The notes under the pieces: generated by a model | What the model saw: the letters and a program-made list of their open reading frames with translations, nothing else | What the model was told of the DNA's origin: nothing | Databases searched by the model: none | Translations under genes and position numbers: made by a program | DNA from: Leishmania donovani | Lineage: Eukaryota > Euglenozoa > Kinetoplastea > Trypanosomatida > Trypanosomatidae | Assembly (NCBI RefSeq): GCF_000227135.1 | Contig: NC_018257.1 | Coordinates: 1,018,930-1,082,929 of the forward strand | Reading direction: 5' to 3' | DNA length: 64,000 bases | Part shown: positions 1-10,762 of the stretch, in pieces | Numbering within the stretch: the first letter of the stretch is position 1 | Layout: every line of letters starts with the position of its first letter

Positions 1-844
1 CGGCGGCGTTGCTGCTAGCTTGCCCCAACTTGTAGATGAGCTCTGTCGGTAAAGACTGCGTATCGTAGCCGCCATTACCTTTGTTCCTGCTGTGCCCACT
101 TGCGTCGCTGCCGCCACCGCGCTCTCCCGACGTGCCACAAGTGAGTCGACCACAGTCGCTTGGGCGGCGCTCGAGCGGCGGCGCCTTCTTGCCTGCGCCC
201 TCCTTTGTCATGCTAAAGTTTATAGGCAGCGAGTTCGTTTGGTATTCACCGCCGTTTGCGGCAGCCGTTGACCTGCTGCCACGAGTGTTGCACGGACCCG
301 CGCCGCTGCTGGCGTCGCGCGATGCTGGCTGCCGACGTCCTCGAGGCGCGGGAGCTTTGCCGTTTTCACCACCGGTTCCCGGAGGCGCAGCACCACCGCC
401 GCGCTCACGCGCTTCTGCAGATGTCTGGAACGTAGTCCGGAGGCGACGTGCAGGGGAGCCATCCACTTCAAATGTTCCTTGGCCTTTGCGGAAGGAGAAG
501 TTGTATCGAGTGGATTCAACAGCCCCCGGGGCAACTGTGGTGCCCATCGTCGGGGGAGAAGGGCCGGCTACAGATGCTGTGACCGCCGTGGAGGCGGTCT
601 GCGTTTTGTTCTCCGCATTCGCCGAAGAAGAGGTCGGCGGCACATTCACCTTGGGGTCACCCCACCGCTTGTCCTGCTTTCCTTTGGCACGGTGCTTCTC
701 CGCCTTCAGCCGCTCGGCCTCCCGCACTTGCCGATCAAGCGCCGCCTTGAGAGCCTTCTGCTTTGCCTGCTTCTCTAAGGCCTCCTTGATTCGGTCCTCC
801 GTCACCGCCACAGGACGAGAGTAGATGTAGCGGTCGCCATCCAT
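1..844 (-). CDS. Unidentified low-complexity protein, C-terminus cut by the window edge
   Basis: The frame is open from an ATG at 844 to the left edge (about 280 codons visible), so the stop lies outside the window. The start gives MDGDRYIYSRPVAVTEDRI, followed by a highly charged helical stretch rich in Lys, Glu and Ala (residues about 17-62) that could form a short coiled coil. The rest is disordered and rich in Gly, Ser, Pro and Arg. Two short islands look conserved in style: one around TRYNFSFRKGQGTFEV and one around YQTNSLPINFSM. I recognise no domain. A second ATG in another frame lies only a few bases upstream and opens just a spurious frame. Being first at the left edge and on the minus strand, it is the most downstream gene of this transcription unit visible here. 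Confidence 0.7.
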   Translation of the reverse strand, partial: MDGDRYIYSRPVAVTEDRIKEALEKQAKQKALKAALDRQVREAERLKAEKHRAKGKQDKRWGDPKVNVPPTSSSANAENKTQTASTAVTASVAGPSPPTMGTTVAPGAVESTRYNFSFRKGQGTFEVDGSPARRLRTTFQTSAEARERGGGAAPPGTGGENGKAPAPRGRRQPASRDASSGAGPCNTRGSRSTAAANGGEYQTNSLPINFSMTKEGAGKKAPPLERRPSDCGRLTCGTSGERGGGSDASGHSRNKGNGGYDTQSLPTELIYKLGQASSNAA

Positions 845-2961
845 GGCGCATACCCCTTTTTTCACCTGGCGTGCGCGTGTATGTATTGCGGTGCGTAATG
901 TGTGTGCGGCGCTTCTGGAGGCGATGGGTGATGTGCGCGCTCCGGACGACGGCAAAGCAGCACTCGGGACAGCGAGGACCGAGTACGCGCCAAACCGTTC
1001 CCCAGCGGTCCGCTTTACCAAACCACAGCGCAACGAAAAACGTTTGCCGTCGCGATAAAAGAGGGAGGGGGAAGGGAAGTAAAACACAGGAACGGGCAGC
1101 GATAACGCGAGGCCCGCACGCAGAGGTAGAGTGGCGGAGTTGAAGGAAAGAGAGGGCAGGAAGTGCGGGGAAGGCAAAGGGGGGCGATGAAGACTCACAT
1201 GCGCACCCACTCGGAAGAGAAAGAAAGACAGTAGCAGAAGGGGGGGGGGCAAATAAAAGACGAAAAAAAATGGAGAGAACAACGAAGCAAGAGAGCCACA
1301 GCACGACGGGGTGTGAGAAACGAGAAGACAACGAGAAATTAATAGAAAGGGGTGGGTGGGCGGGGTGATCTCTCACAGGCGCCGCGATAGTGACAGAGCA
1401 AGAGAGAGGAGGAGGAGGCGTGATGGAGGCAGCAGGAAAAGAGTGCGTGCATGAAAGAGCGCAAGCGGAAAAAGAATCACACACAATGAAAGTAGGGATG
1501 GACCGGAGAAACGAAAACGAGAGACAAATACCACCACCACCACCGCCCACACACAAAAAGAAAAGAGCAGAGAAACGTACAGGCAAACGCACGCCAAGTA
1601 GCCTGATGGAGAGGACAGGCACCAACACCACCAGAAACACACACAACACACACAGAAAACACAAGACGAAGAGAGTGACAGAGAGAAAAAAGAAACGAAA
1701 GAGGAAAATCTGAAGAGTACACGCAGACACCCACACACCAACATGCACACATACATGCACAAACTCAGGTGTTGGAGAGCGAGGGTTCGAGGTGTGCGGC
1801 GCGCTCTTGACCTGCTTAGACACTTCAAGAGGAAGACAATCAAAAATAGCTGGAGAAAGGAGAGACAAAGAGACGGGGGGGGGGGCTTGCTGGTAATGGT
1901 GTATGAAGTGGCAGGGGGGAGGAAGAAGAAATGGGAAGATATGAACGCTTGCGAGTTTCCCTTTTTGTGAGGGAGGGAGGGGGGTTCTTTGTTCGTGTGT
2001 ATGTGTATGCTTATGTGCGTGTGCCGTCGAAGAACGCTTCACTGGCGTGCGTGTGTGTTTGCCTGTGGGTGTGGGGACGTGGTTGGGGAGTCACTGTGCT
2101 GGTGCGTGTCTGCGCACGCGCGCTGCGTGCCCGTGATGACTAAGATGCAGGGACAGGAGGACGAGTCCACGCACAAGCCACAGACCAACGATCAAGTGAA
2201 ACAGAAAGAGAAAGGCGCGCGCAGGTGCTCTCTCTCTCTCTTCACGAACAGATGGGAGACGGTGTGTATCAACCCTGAAATGTCCATTCGTTGCACAATC
2301 CAGCGGACATTGGTGTGAGAAGGAGAGAAACAAAGAGGAGAGAATAAATGGAAGTGACCGTGCAGTGTGGGATGAAGCACAAGAACGAAACGCATGAAAA
2401 GGAAAGAGCTGCCGCCCGTGCGGCCGCGGACACAGCATCCAGCGCATACGATGAGAGGTGTGAGTCGCTTTACTTCTTGATCCGATATGAGCAGGCATAC
2501 ACACATACACAGACACATACAGGCATCTACGTCTGCAACGCTTACGTGCACACCCCCTCTCGTCCCATCCCCATCATCACAGCGGCGCCGCGTTGCACAA
2601 GTTCGGTGTGGGAGCTGGAGAAGTAGAAGAGTAGGGGGCGCGGCTCACACAGTGCTTTGAGCAACTTGCAGCGGCGATGGTTGTAGCATCGCATGAAGTA
2701 CGGCAGACTTGCGTGTCGGCATCAAACTAAGCCGTATACACGCAGATACAGACTCGAAAGAACGCATGAATAATGGCGGAAAAGATGAGCGTGCGCAGAC
2801 ATGGCACACAGCTGAACGCGTTGGGAAAGACAAGACAAGCTGTGGCTGCGGCGCAGAGCTGCATCCCCATACCAATTAACAAAAGACCGTCTTTGGGGAC
2901 CTATCCGAGAGCCCACTCGGGTTCAACCTCGCACGGCGTTTTCCTCCCCACCTCCTTTCCC
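845..2961. other. Intergenic spacer, no gene seen
   Basis: Purine-rich on the plus strand from about 1050 to 1480 and 1660 to 1730, which gives pyrimidine tracts on the transcribed minus strand, as expected for trans-splice signals of the gene ending at the left edge. CA-rich tracts occur at 1540-1760 and 2495-2525, GT-rich runs at 1990-2120 and G-runs near 1230 and 1875. Long open frames here (for example 735-2042 minus) are built of these simple sequences and overlap the real gene in another frame. Confidence 0.6.
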
Positions 2962-5154
2962 TTACTGCTTCAGCCACTGACTCATCAGAGCGCTATACGC
3001 TTGATCCCGCTGCAGAAAGTTTGTGAGGAAGATCGTGTCATTCAGGTGCGTCTTCACCTCGATCGCATTCTCAAACATCTTCACCGACTTTGACTTGATA
3101 ATATCTTTGATCTCGTCGTATTCGATGGAAAAGTGCGCGGCGGCCAAGGTGCTCTGAAAGCACAGCCAGTGCGGCGTGATGAACAAGTAGCCTTGCTTCA
3201 GCGCGGACCCTTCGACCCAGGCGCAGTTGAAGGAATCCAAGAGCGTCTCGCCAGCTAAGTCCGGAAACGACTTGCGAAAGACGCCCTCGATGTTGTTGCG
3301 CACCGCGCCGGTGACACCAGTGGCGTCGAGCAGGGCGCCGCCGACTGCGCGGCCCACCGTGAAGGGCGCCTTCAGCACTTCGAAGCCGCCTTGCACGGCC
3401 CCACGCGCAACACCGCCAAGTGATATTCCTGCGTCGCCAGCGGGCTGATTGAGCGAGGCGAGCTGGACTGGTGGTTGAAACGTCGTCGTGGCATCCAGCT
3501 CCTGCTTCGAAAAGAGCACCGTCTTATAGCCCGCCGCATTCTGTTTTTTGCGCCTCATGCGTGACACCGCCGCCTCGACTTCCGAGTCGGGGACCTCGAC
3601 AAAGCCGGTATGCGCGAACCCGCTGCGCGAGAAGCTGAGGATGGCCGCTTGCTTCTGGGTCGGTATCTCTGCAGTGCGCATCTCAGAGTACACCATGCAC
3701 GTCACTCGCGCAAACTCGGGTGCGCCGTCCACCAGCGTCACCATGTGCAGAACCTCATCCCGCGCAGCACCCATATTCAGCGAGTCTTGTATGATGGCGG
3801 TCGGGCCGACTCGCGGCGGCTGCTCGATGAGCGCGTACATTGTGTACAGGCGGCGCTCGTTGTCCTCGCTGCTGCCGATAGCCCACGCGCACGCCGGCAG
3901 GCTGGAGAGATCCGCTGCGTCTTCAACGATCACCTCGCCGGCGGGAGACGTGAATGGGTCCACCTCAGCGCAGTCGGTCTCCAGCACGTCACACAGGAAG
4001 TCGGCCTGCGTGTCCGCGCTGCCGAGAATGTAGTTGCAGTAGACAAAGTACGCCAAGCTGCCGGGGCGGATAAGGCGGATGTAATACGTGGAAACGGGCT
4101 CATTATAGGTGAAGCTGGCCAGGTTACTAAAGACGTTGGGGCGGGAGGCCATGACGACCGCCCCAAGTGCATCCTCCAGGGTGGAGGTGAGGAACAGGTA
4201 AGATGGTTCAGACTGCGCCAAGGCATTCAGGTCCTCCGGCGTCAGCTCCGCCAGTTCGTCGGCGACGGGGAGAACGGAGCGTGAGCTGCTCTTCTCAGGC
4301 CGTTGTGGCAAGGCTGTCTGAGCACCTGACTCCGCCGCCGCCGCCAAGCCGGCCATCGTGTCTTCGGCACTGCCGCGGCTAGACTGACTATTCGGCAACG
4401 GATCAAAGTTCTGTGTCCGCTTCGTGGTCGGCGTCGTCGCCGCCGTCGCGGATGCCTCTGCTTCGGCGGCAGTGGTAGCCTTCTTCTTTCGTCCCTTCTT
4501 GGGAGCGGCACCGCCAGGCGCTGATTCGCTGTAACAGTCGTGCGCTGGCGGTGGCTCTCCGTCCGCTACGTCATCCTCGAGCAGCTGGTGATTCCTGCGG
4601 CGCCCTGCATGCACAGTCGATACGGCCGCCGTTTCGGACACCTCACGCTCTCTGTCTGCTGTCGGCATCGCGCCCGTCGGGGCCGTGGAGGCGGTTGGCT
4701 CCCTGGTCGCCAGTGCGGTGTTAGAGACTGACGATTCTCTGAAGAACGCTGCCTTGCCGCGGCCCAAGCTCTCGCAGCCCTTGCCCCACCATGCATCAAT
4801 CTCATTGTAGAATGCGCCCATCTGTGTCACGAAGGTGCTGAAAAAGTTCAACAGCAGTGGCTCCGCCGCCTCCGGATTGGCGGCCAGCACAGGTGCCATA
4901 GCCTCGCCCATGTTGACCAGATCCTCCAGACAGCTGGACAGGTTCGTGCACGCCCTCATCGCGAAGCGGCTCAGCTCACTTGCGGCAGCGAGCAGATCCG
5001 TCGTGGGGCCGGTGTTGCTTTGTATGCCATCTCGCAGGCCCTGTGACATGAGGGCCAGCTCGTCGCTGATGCCACGGTTGTGGGCGGAAATGTTCTGCAC
5101 ATGCTGCACGAAACTCCTCTGAATCTCAGCTGGAGTGCGGTTTTTCGCGCTCAT
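2962..5154 (-). CDS. GRAM-domain protein with START/VASt-like middle region
   Basis: 730 residues from an ATG at 5154. Residues 1-135 look helical. A basic cluster (KKGRKKK, about 218-224) inside a disordered Ala/Ser/Thr-rich linker could be a nuclear signal or a membrane-charge patch. A globular region of about 300-560 (PSYLFLTSTLEDALGAVV ... STYYIRLIRPGSLAYFVY) resembles a lipid-binding VASt-type fold only loosely. Residues 630-715 match a GRAM domain well (KQGYLFITPHWLCFQS, then the basic IIKSKSVK and a final IFLTNFLQRDQAYSAL). GRAM domains bind phosphoinositides or phosphatidylserine, so a role at membranes or membrane contacts is likely. Unlike typical sterol-transfer Lam/GRAMD1 proteins, the GRAM domain is last and there is no transmembrane segment. 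Function is inferred from the fold only. Confidence 0.8.
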   Translation of the reverse strand: MSAKNRTPAEIQRSFVQHVQNISAHNRGISDELALMSQGLRDGIQSNTGPTTDLLAAASELSRFAMRACTNLSSCLEDLVNMGEAMAPVLAANPEAAEPLLLNFFSTFVTQMGAFYNEIDAWWGKGCESLGRGKAAFFRESSVSNTALATREPTASTAPTGAMPTADREREVSETAAVSTVHAGRRRNHQLLEDDVADGEPPPAHDCYSESAPGGAAPKKGRKKKATTAAEAEASATAATTPTTKRTQNFDPLPNSQSSRGSAEDTMAGLAAAAESGAQTALPQRPEKSSSRSVLPVADELAELTPEDLNALAQSEPSYLFLTSTLEDALGAVVMASRPNVFSNLASFTYNEPVSTYYIRLIRPGSLAYFVYCNYILGSADTQADFLCDVLETDCAEVDPFTSPAGEVIVEDAADLSSLPACAWAIGSSEDNERRLYTMYALIEQPPRVGPTAIIQDSLNMGAARDEVLHMVTLVDGAPEFARVTCMVYSEMRTAEIPTQKQAAILSFSRSGFAHTGFVEVPDSEVEAAVSRMRRKKQNAAGYKTVLFSKQELDATTTFQPPVQLASLNQPAGDAGISLGGVARGAVQGGFEVLKAPFTVGRAVGGALLDATGVTGAVRNNIEGVFRKSFPDLAGETLLDSFNCAWVEGSALKQGYLFITPHWLCFQSTLAAAHFSIEYDEIKDIIKSKSVKMFENAIEVKTHLNDTIFLTNFLQRDQAYSALMSQWLKQ

Positions 5155-6676
5155 GTTCGCTTCTCGGTCGAAGCGCGCACAATCGCAAAAGGAGTAACGG
5201 CAGCGGAGGACAAAGGATGTGTGTAGAGAAGAGGGTCAAGTCACCGCCTGCTGCCTGTGCGTAGTTTGGCTGGGTTTTTGTGTTCGTATTAGTCAGAAAT
5301 AACAGCGGGCAAGGATCGGACAGGGGCATCAATCAGACCTGCGCACGGAGTACGAGTGCGTGAGAGGCTTAAACGGTACGAAAACAAAAACGTAAGCGAG
5401 GCAGAGCAGTAGCCCATCACCGCAGCGCCAAACGAACACAACGGTAAAGGTGAGAAACACTTCAAGCCCAGCCGCAACACTGAGACAAAACACGTGAAAG
5501 AGGCGGATGAGTAGCACAAATGCACAGAAAAAAAAAAGAACGCCGGCAGCGAGAGGAGGAGAGGCGACACGCAGTCTACAGTGCAAGATAAAAGCGCATA
5601 CGAGTTCGACGAAGCTCGAGCTGCTCCACCGAAAGTTAGCGTTCGCGCCTTCGCGCAAATCCCTCCTCTGTCCTTGTTTCTTTTTCGAATTCCTCTGCTG
5701 ACAGCGGCGCGGCCTGAGGCGAGTGCAGTTTGAGCGATGAGAAAGAGACAGAGAGGTAAGAAGGCGAGGTCGAGCAACGTAAGTCAGGCCGGAGGATTAC
5801 AGTAAAGCATTGGGGGAGGGGTAAGAAAGTGAATGCACCGGCGTGTGGGGTGGCGAGTGGAGTCGTGAAGCGTTTTTCCTTGTACAAAGGGAAGCGATGA
5901 TCAAGATGAAGCATTCGTGAGCGAGATACACGAGCAAACACGCAGGCACAATCAATAAATGACAGGCGGTGGCGATGGCGTGCAGAAGCGATGCAGCAGG
6001 CAGACGCTAGCGCGCACTAAGCACAAAGATGACGTGTTGCTGTCGACTCCGCAGCCCGACGAAAACACCAAAAGGGGATGACGTTCTCTGTCACACATGT
6101 CTCGGCGCGCGCGTGTGTGTGTTTGTGTGCGCATGTTTGGCACGCATGGGAACACCGAAGGAAAAGGAGGGAAAAGGCGGAGAATGGGGATTGAAGCAAA
6201 ACAAGTGCCAGCACGAGAAGGATGGACGGCGCATGTGGTTAAGCGCTCACAACAGGATGAGCATCGCGGCGGTCCATTAGCTACGAGGACCAGCTTTGCA
6301 GTGGTGGCGGTGATGGTGTACAGAGACTACCCGGGGCGTGGTTCGACACCTCCTCCACGCAGACTCAAAGGCGACAGTTTCGCGGCACCGCCATGTACGT
6401 CGCGTCACCTTGGTGCGGCTTTGCCATTGCTTGGCGCCGTCCGGCATTCGACGCATCAAGCAAACAGTGACGCGTTCGCTCGCCCTTTCTGCGTTGCTCT
6501 CTTTTTTCTTCGTCCCCGTGAGAAACCATCGATACGCATGTTTGTAGATGCGTGTTGAGCGAGTTCTTCCCGCGCCCCTTCTCCGTCCCTGTCGCGTAAC
6601 GACTCACTTCTTCGGTAAGGGGCCGCGCAAGCGGCGGTGGCACAGGTGAAAGGCTAGAATAGCTGCGTGAGAACGA
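5155..6676. other. Intergenic spacer between the GRAM gene and the SIDER2-like repeat
   Basis: No supported gene. Plus-strand purine-rich patches near 5500-5780 provide minus-strand pyrimidine tracts upstream of the GRAM gene. The rest is unique, moderately GC-rich sequence. Confidence 0.5.
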
Positions 6677-7309
6677 GGCCTGCGAAAGGAGACAGAGGAA
6701 GAAGAAGCTCCTCCAAATCAAGTGAAACAAGAAACACAAGGAGAGGCTCCAACGGCAAACACCTTTCGTGCTCTCAATGTGTCCGTTCTCTGCCATACAG
6801 CATGCGTCCAGCACCACCCTGCTCTACCCCCCCCACCCGCCTTGCCACAAGCCCCATCGCCTGGTGCAATGCAACCGTAGTCACGGGCGTTGCAGCAATG
6901 CGCCGGCTCAGCCAGCGGAGCATGTCCTCTGCCTCACACACTACCCACCCATCCGCTCCTCTTCCCATTGTGCCGGTCGCCACCCCCGGTGCATCCCNNN
7001 NNNNNNAGGGATGCGTTCGAGTCACGCGGGCACTCTGCCCATTACGTGGATGGCACAGACGTGTTCACTGTCGCAGACCACTCCGACGTCACGCCGTCCA
7101 GGACATGACCGACGACACATCAGCAGCGGCACATACGCACTGACCTCCCCCTCACCAACGCCGTAGATACTCGACCCTGTCGCCGCCAGAGATAGCTCTG
7201 CGTTGGCAGGGATGGGGGTGGGGGAGGGGGGCTGCCCGGCTTCCTCACACACAGAGTGTGGGGTGCACCGGGCCCTGACGATACCACGCACTGAGAGGCG
7301 CACCCCCTG
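6677..7309 (-). mobile_element. SIDER2-like retroposon (copy A)
   Basis: About 630 bp, read on the minus strand from GGGGGTGCGCCTCTCAGTG at 7309 down to about 6677. It sits in the 3' UTR side of the DENN gene and in its sense orientation, as SIDER2 elements usually do. It is almost identical to copy B near 25 kb: outside the gap I see one difference, gaccgacgac here versus gaccgccgac at 25612-25621. The sequence style (CTCTGGCGGCGACAGGGTC and GGAGCATGTCCTCTGCC motifs) matches Leishmania SIDER2 as I remember it. Members of this family have been linked to mRNA instability. It is interrupted by a 9-N gap at 6998-7006. Confidence 0.65.
6998..7006. other. Assembly gap (9 N) inside SIDER2-like copy A
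   Basis: Aligning the flanks with copy B shows that about 55 bp present there (from ctcgctgcgacactc to the ggcgctcacacgg region, 25457-25512) is missing, so the 9-N length understates the real gap. Confidence 0.85.
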
Positions 7310-7915
7310 AGGAAGGCAGAACAAAAGAAGAAAAAGGCTTCGAACACGGTCAACGTACACGCAAGACGATAGAACGAGAAAGAGCGTGCGCACACCTGGA
7401 AGGTAAAAAAGGAAAGGTGAAGGAAAACAAAGGTGAAGGAGGATGAGGAAGTTTTCACAGCTGCGGATCGCACACACGCGCACGCACATGCAGACAATGT
7501 TCTCTCTCCTCTGTGTCTATGTCTGTAAGTGTGTGTGTGTGTGTGTGTGTTTGTTTGAAGTCCCTCGCTCGCCCGCCCGCTTCCCTTTTTGCCCCCTTTC
7601 CCCTCCCATTCAGAGAGGTACTCCGCAAGAATCATCAGCACACCAGGCATGCACCATCGCGCAGGTCTCGATCCTTCGGCATGAGAGCAAAAAAAAGTAC
7701 GACCCGGCAGAAACTTTAAACCAGCAGGAGACATGGCTCAGCGCGCCTCAGCCCTTCGAAGCACAGATGAAGCACGACAAGTGGAGAAGGAAAACAAACA
7801 ACAAACCTACACGAGTGCTCTTCTTGCTCTCCTTTTCCCGCTTCGCCCTTGGCACACATGCATGCGTGAGCATCCACCAACTCCCCACATTTGAAGGAAA
7901 AGAGAAGCACACACG
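7310..7915. other. 3' UTR region of the DENN gene with (GT)n
   Basis: Unique sequence containing an uninterrupted (GT)n tract at about 7530-7550. No gene seen. Confidence 0.6.
7530..7550. repeat. (GT)n microsatellite
   Basis: About ten perfect GT units in the spacer downstream of the DENN gene; reads as (CA)n in the transcript. Confidence 0.9.
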
Positions 7916-10747
7916 TCACCGGCCCGCCCCAGTCATGCCACTCTCGTAAATCATCACGAAGAAGTTGTTCATAGAGGCGATTGCAGCCTTCCCCTCCGGC
8001 ACCAGCTCCAAGCGCGCCAGCAGTGCCGCGGCCGCCGCTCGCGCCTCGGCCGAGGGGCTTGTAAGCTGCATGCCCACTGCGTTTAGCCCTCCAACCGCCA
8101 GTGGCATGCGTCGGAGAAAGAGCTTCAAGTCGCACGCGGTGTTAAGCAGATCCAGCAACGCTTGTAGCGTCCGTTGCACCGGGGTTTCACCCCACGCGCA
8201 GTGTCGCAGAGCCACGCAGTGTAGTAGCAAGGCTGGATTCTCACCGCGGTGCAAAATGTGAGTGCGGATGTTGTCCATCATGGACGTCAGCATCATCTCC
8301 GACCGCAGTGCCGAAAGGGAACGGTGAGCGAAGGTTGAATAGAGCGCATTCGGCACCGACACACTGGCCCCGTTGACGTAACCGACGAGGACCACGGTGT
8401 AGACAAAGTCCTCCACCATCAGTCGAAGACGGTGGCTCCGCTCGACGGCGCCGATGCGCAGCGCGCGGAGGTGATAGATGGTGTTCAGCAGCTGTTTGTA
8501 CAGCTGCTGCAGGGGGGCAGGAAAGTTGCGCAGTGCCTCGGCGTCGTTTCCACCGCCGACACCAACGGCGTTCGCCAGGCCAGCTGTCGCCGCTGACCAG
8601 TTGCCGCCGGCAGATGACGACAGGCCCGTCGTCTTGCGCTGCAGTCGCTCTGCCGCCGTGATGACGGATTTGTTGTCAAGGTCGCACAGCAGATCCCAGC
8701 CCCACGGGTTGACGTTGTCGAAGATGGGGTTGAGGGTTCCAACGATGTAGCCTGGAACCTGCATGAAGTAATTCACGCTGCTCACGGAGACGTATGGGAA
8801 CACCTTTCGCGCCATGAAGTCCCGGTCCAGCATGTTGCCGATGATGCCGAGCGAGAGGGCAGCCTCGCACACGTCGGCCGCCTCGCCTTTGCGAGAGAGG
8901 ATGAGGATCTTCTTCTCCGTGAGGATGCCGAGAAGAAGATGTAGCGACGACGGGCCGAGGGTCTCGATGAGACTCTCGAGGCTGTACCGTGTGAACACGA
9001 TGTCGTTCGACTCCGGCGAGAGCGGGATTTTGGCCTTGATGGTGTTGCCGAAGGGGGCGTCGTTATAGTAAACGTACGCCTGCTGCCCACTACTTAGGGT
9101 GCAGTACTTGCTGATCTCTGCCGTGAGCTGGTCCACCTTGGCCCGCCCTGCAGCCACCATCCCCGCTGCATTGTTCACCGAGTCGTAGCAACGCTTCAGG
9201 ATGCGCTGCAGCTCCCGCACCGCGCTCTTGTCGGTGCCGTTGACGTCACAGCAGTACTGAGCGGCAGCAACGAGAATAGGAAAGAACGGCTCGAGCCACA
9301 CCAGCGATGGCCCGAGCACGGCGACGCTCTTGGTGATGCCGCCGCGGCGGGCGGTGCTGTCGCGCTTTGAAACAACAGCGCACAGGCCAAACAGTACCGG
9401 TCGCGATGCTTCAGTCGAAGCACCCTGACCGCCCTTCTCCGTGGCCGCCGCAGCGACGGCGGCAGTGGACGACGCATCTACATGATGTCCCCCGGCGACC
9501 GAGTCTGCGTCACTGTCGTCGCCGCTGCTCGTCGGATCGGTTCTTGGCAGCATCAAGTGGCCAGACTGCTCCATAGAGCTCGTGGTGCTCTGCGTGTCAG
9601 CGCCGCCGCCGCCACCGGCTAAGCGCGGCTCCGGAGAAGCAGGGCTTCCTTCGCCGCTTAAGCCGGGATGACGGCCGCCGTACATGTCCGGCATGAAAGG
9701 AAGTCGGATATCGTGGACTGTTGTCTTGAAGGTATCGTTAGCGCTACTGCCCGGCTGCTCTTTCCTCGTAGAATTCATGGTGCTCAACGAACCGGCTTCC
9801 GTCAGTGGCGTGACGATGGACTCTGAGGCTGCCGCAGCAGAGGCGTCGCCGCTATTATTGGCCCGTGGCGCACCCGAAGCGGCTGCTGCGGCGGCCGTTT
9901 TTTTGCGCTGTAGGAGAGTCGTCATCGTCTTCAGCAAGCGGTCAAAGTTCGACACCTTCATTAGGTAGCCCTCCTGGCGTGCCACTGCAGCCGTTGTGTA
10001 ATCTACAAGGACAAAAGTGTAGTCTCCAATGCTGCTACCCCCGCCACCGCCGCCCACTGCTGTAGAGGCACCGCCAAGGCCAACACCGCGTCCACCCGCG
10101 CCGCTTGTCGCCGCCGCACCAGCATCCATTGTATTTGTGTCGCCGCCAGACGCAAAGGATACCGAGTAACTCCTGTCCAGCGTCGCCTCGTTCTTCAGCA
10201 TCGCCTCTAGCTGCTTCGAGAAGCGCACGACGTCGGCCGGTATGTTCGGCAGAGACGATATGTTTTCCATGGGGACCGCGCATGGAGCCTCGATTTCCGT
10301 ATCCTTGTATCGCAACGACACCTCCTCCGTCGTGGCGTTGATAAGGAGAATTTCAGGCACATACCGCGCGGTCTCCTCGCCAGGGCGGCGCTCCCAGGCC
10401 GCCTGCGTGTCGGTGCTGCCGGTACTCGCCGAAGCACGTGCAAAGCGGTAGACGGGAAAGCGCAGGTACAAAGGGGGCTGCGGCCGATTCACGACGAAGA
10501 CCGTGCGCGTCACATTGACCTTCTCGGCCCCGTCGGGAAGCATGACGTTAGCGAAGTACTCTGTGTGCCCGGCAATCCCGGGTGGCGCGCCAGACTCGAT
10601 GGAGGAGAGCAAGGCCGTCGACGGAGACGTTGGTACCGGGGGATAGCAGGCGCGCAGGCACGCGCCTGTGTCGATGTCGAACTCTGCCACGATCACGCTC
10701 GTCGCCAAAAGAGGGGCCGAGACGGCAGTGGCGGATGACTTCCGCAT
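7916..10747 (-). CDS. Afi1/DENN-domain protein (Rab/Arf trafficking regulator)
   Basis: 943 residues from an ATG at 10747. The N-terminus (TSVIVAEFDIDTGACLRACY, residues 16-35) is the opening strand of an uDENN/longin-like module as in fungal Afi1 and animal DENND6-type proteins. Long Ser/Gly/Ala-rich insertions (about 200-235 and 275-440) interrupt it. The core DENN follows: LFGLCAVVSKRDS near 450, SLVWLEPFFPILVAAAQYCC near 480, then SLHLLLGILTEKKILILS near 595 and PGYIVGTLNPIFDN near 665. In Afi1 the N-terminal part docks the Arf3 GTPase and the SPA/DENN part acts at polarity sites; DENN modules generally are Rab exchange factors. I infer a membrane-traffic role in the cytosol. A good pyrimidine tract plus AG lies 15 nt upstream of the start. 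Confidence 0.82.
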   Translation of the reverse strand: MRKSSATAVSAPLLATSVIVAEFDIDTGACLRACYPPVPTSPSTALLSSIESGAPPGIAGHTEYFANVMLPDGAEKVNVTRTVFVVNRPQPPLYLRFPVYRFARASASTGSTDTQAAWERRPGEETARYVPEILLINATTEEVSLRYKDTEIEAPCAVPMENISSLPNIPADVVRFSKQLEAMLKNEATLDRSYSVSFASGGDTNTMDAGAAATSGAGGRGVGLGGASTAVGGGGGGSSIGDYTFVLVDYTTAAVARQEGYLMKVSNFDRLLKTMTTLLQRKKTAAAAAASGAPRANNSGDASAAAASESIVTPLTEAGSLSTMNSTRKEQPGSSANDTFKTTVHDIRLPFMPDMYGGRHPGLSGEGSPASPEPRLAGGGGGADTQSTTSSMEQSGHLMLPRTDPTSSGDDSDADSVAGGHHVDASSTAAVAAAATEKGGQGASTEASRPVLFGLCAVVSKRDSTARRGGITKSVAVLGPSLVWLEPFFPILVAAAQYCCDVNGTDKSAVRELQRILKRCYDSVNNAAGMVAAGRAKVDQLTAEISKYCTLSSGQQAYVYYNDAPFGNTIKAKIPLSPESNDIVFTRYSLESLIETLGPSSLHLLLGILTEKKILILSRKGEAADVCEAALSLGIIGNMLDRDFMARKVFPYVSVSSVNYFMQVPGYIVGTLNPIFDNVNPWGWDLLCDLDNKSVITAAERLQRKTTGLSSSAGGNWSAATAGLANAVGVGGGNDAEALRNFPAPLQQLYKQLLNTIYHLRALRIGAVERSHRLRLMVEDFVYTVVLVGYVNGASVSVPNALYSTFAHRSLSALRSEMMLTSMMDNIRTHILHRGENPALLLHCVALRHCAWGETPVQRTLQALLDLLNTACDLKLFLRRMPLAVGGLNAVGMQLTSPSAEARAAAAALLARLELVPEGKAAIASMNNFFVMIYESGMTGAGR

Positions 10748-10762
10748 GGCAAGTCGAGTGTG

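Noticed and set aside
735..2042. 435-aa minus-strand open frame
   Set aside because: Made of CT/CA simple sequence and overlapping the edge gene in another frame.
6336..6360. tRNA T-loop-like GGTTCGACACC
   Set aside because: No acceptor or anticodon stem can be formed around it; no tRNA or rRNA gene was found in the window.
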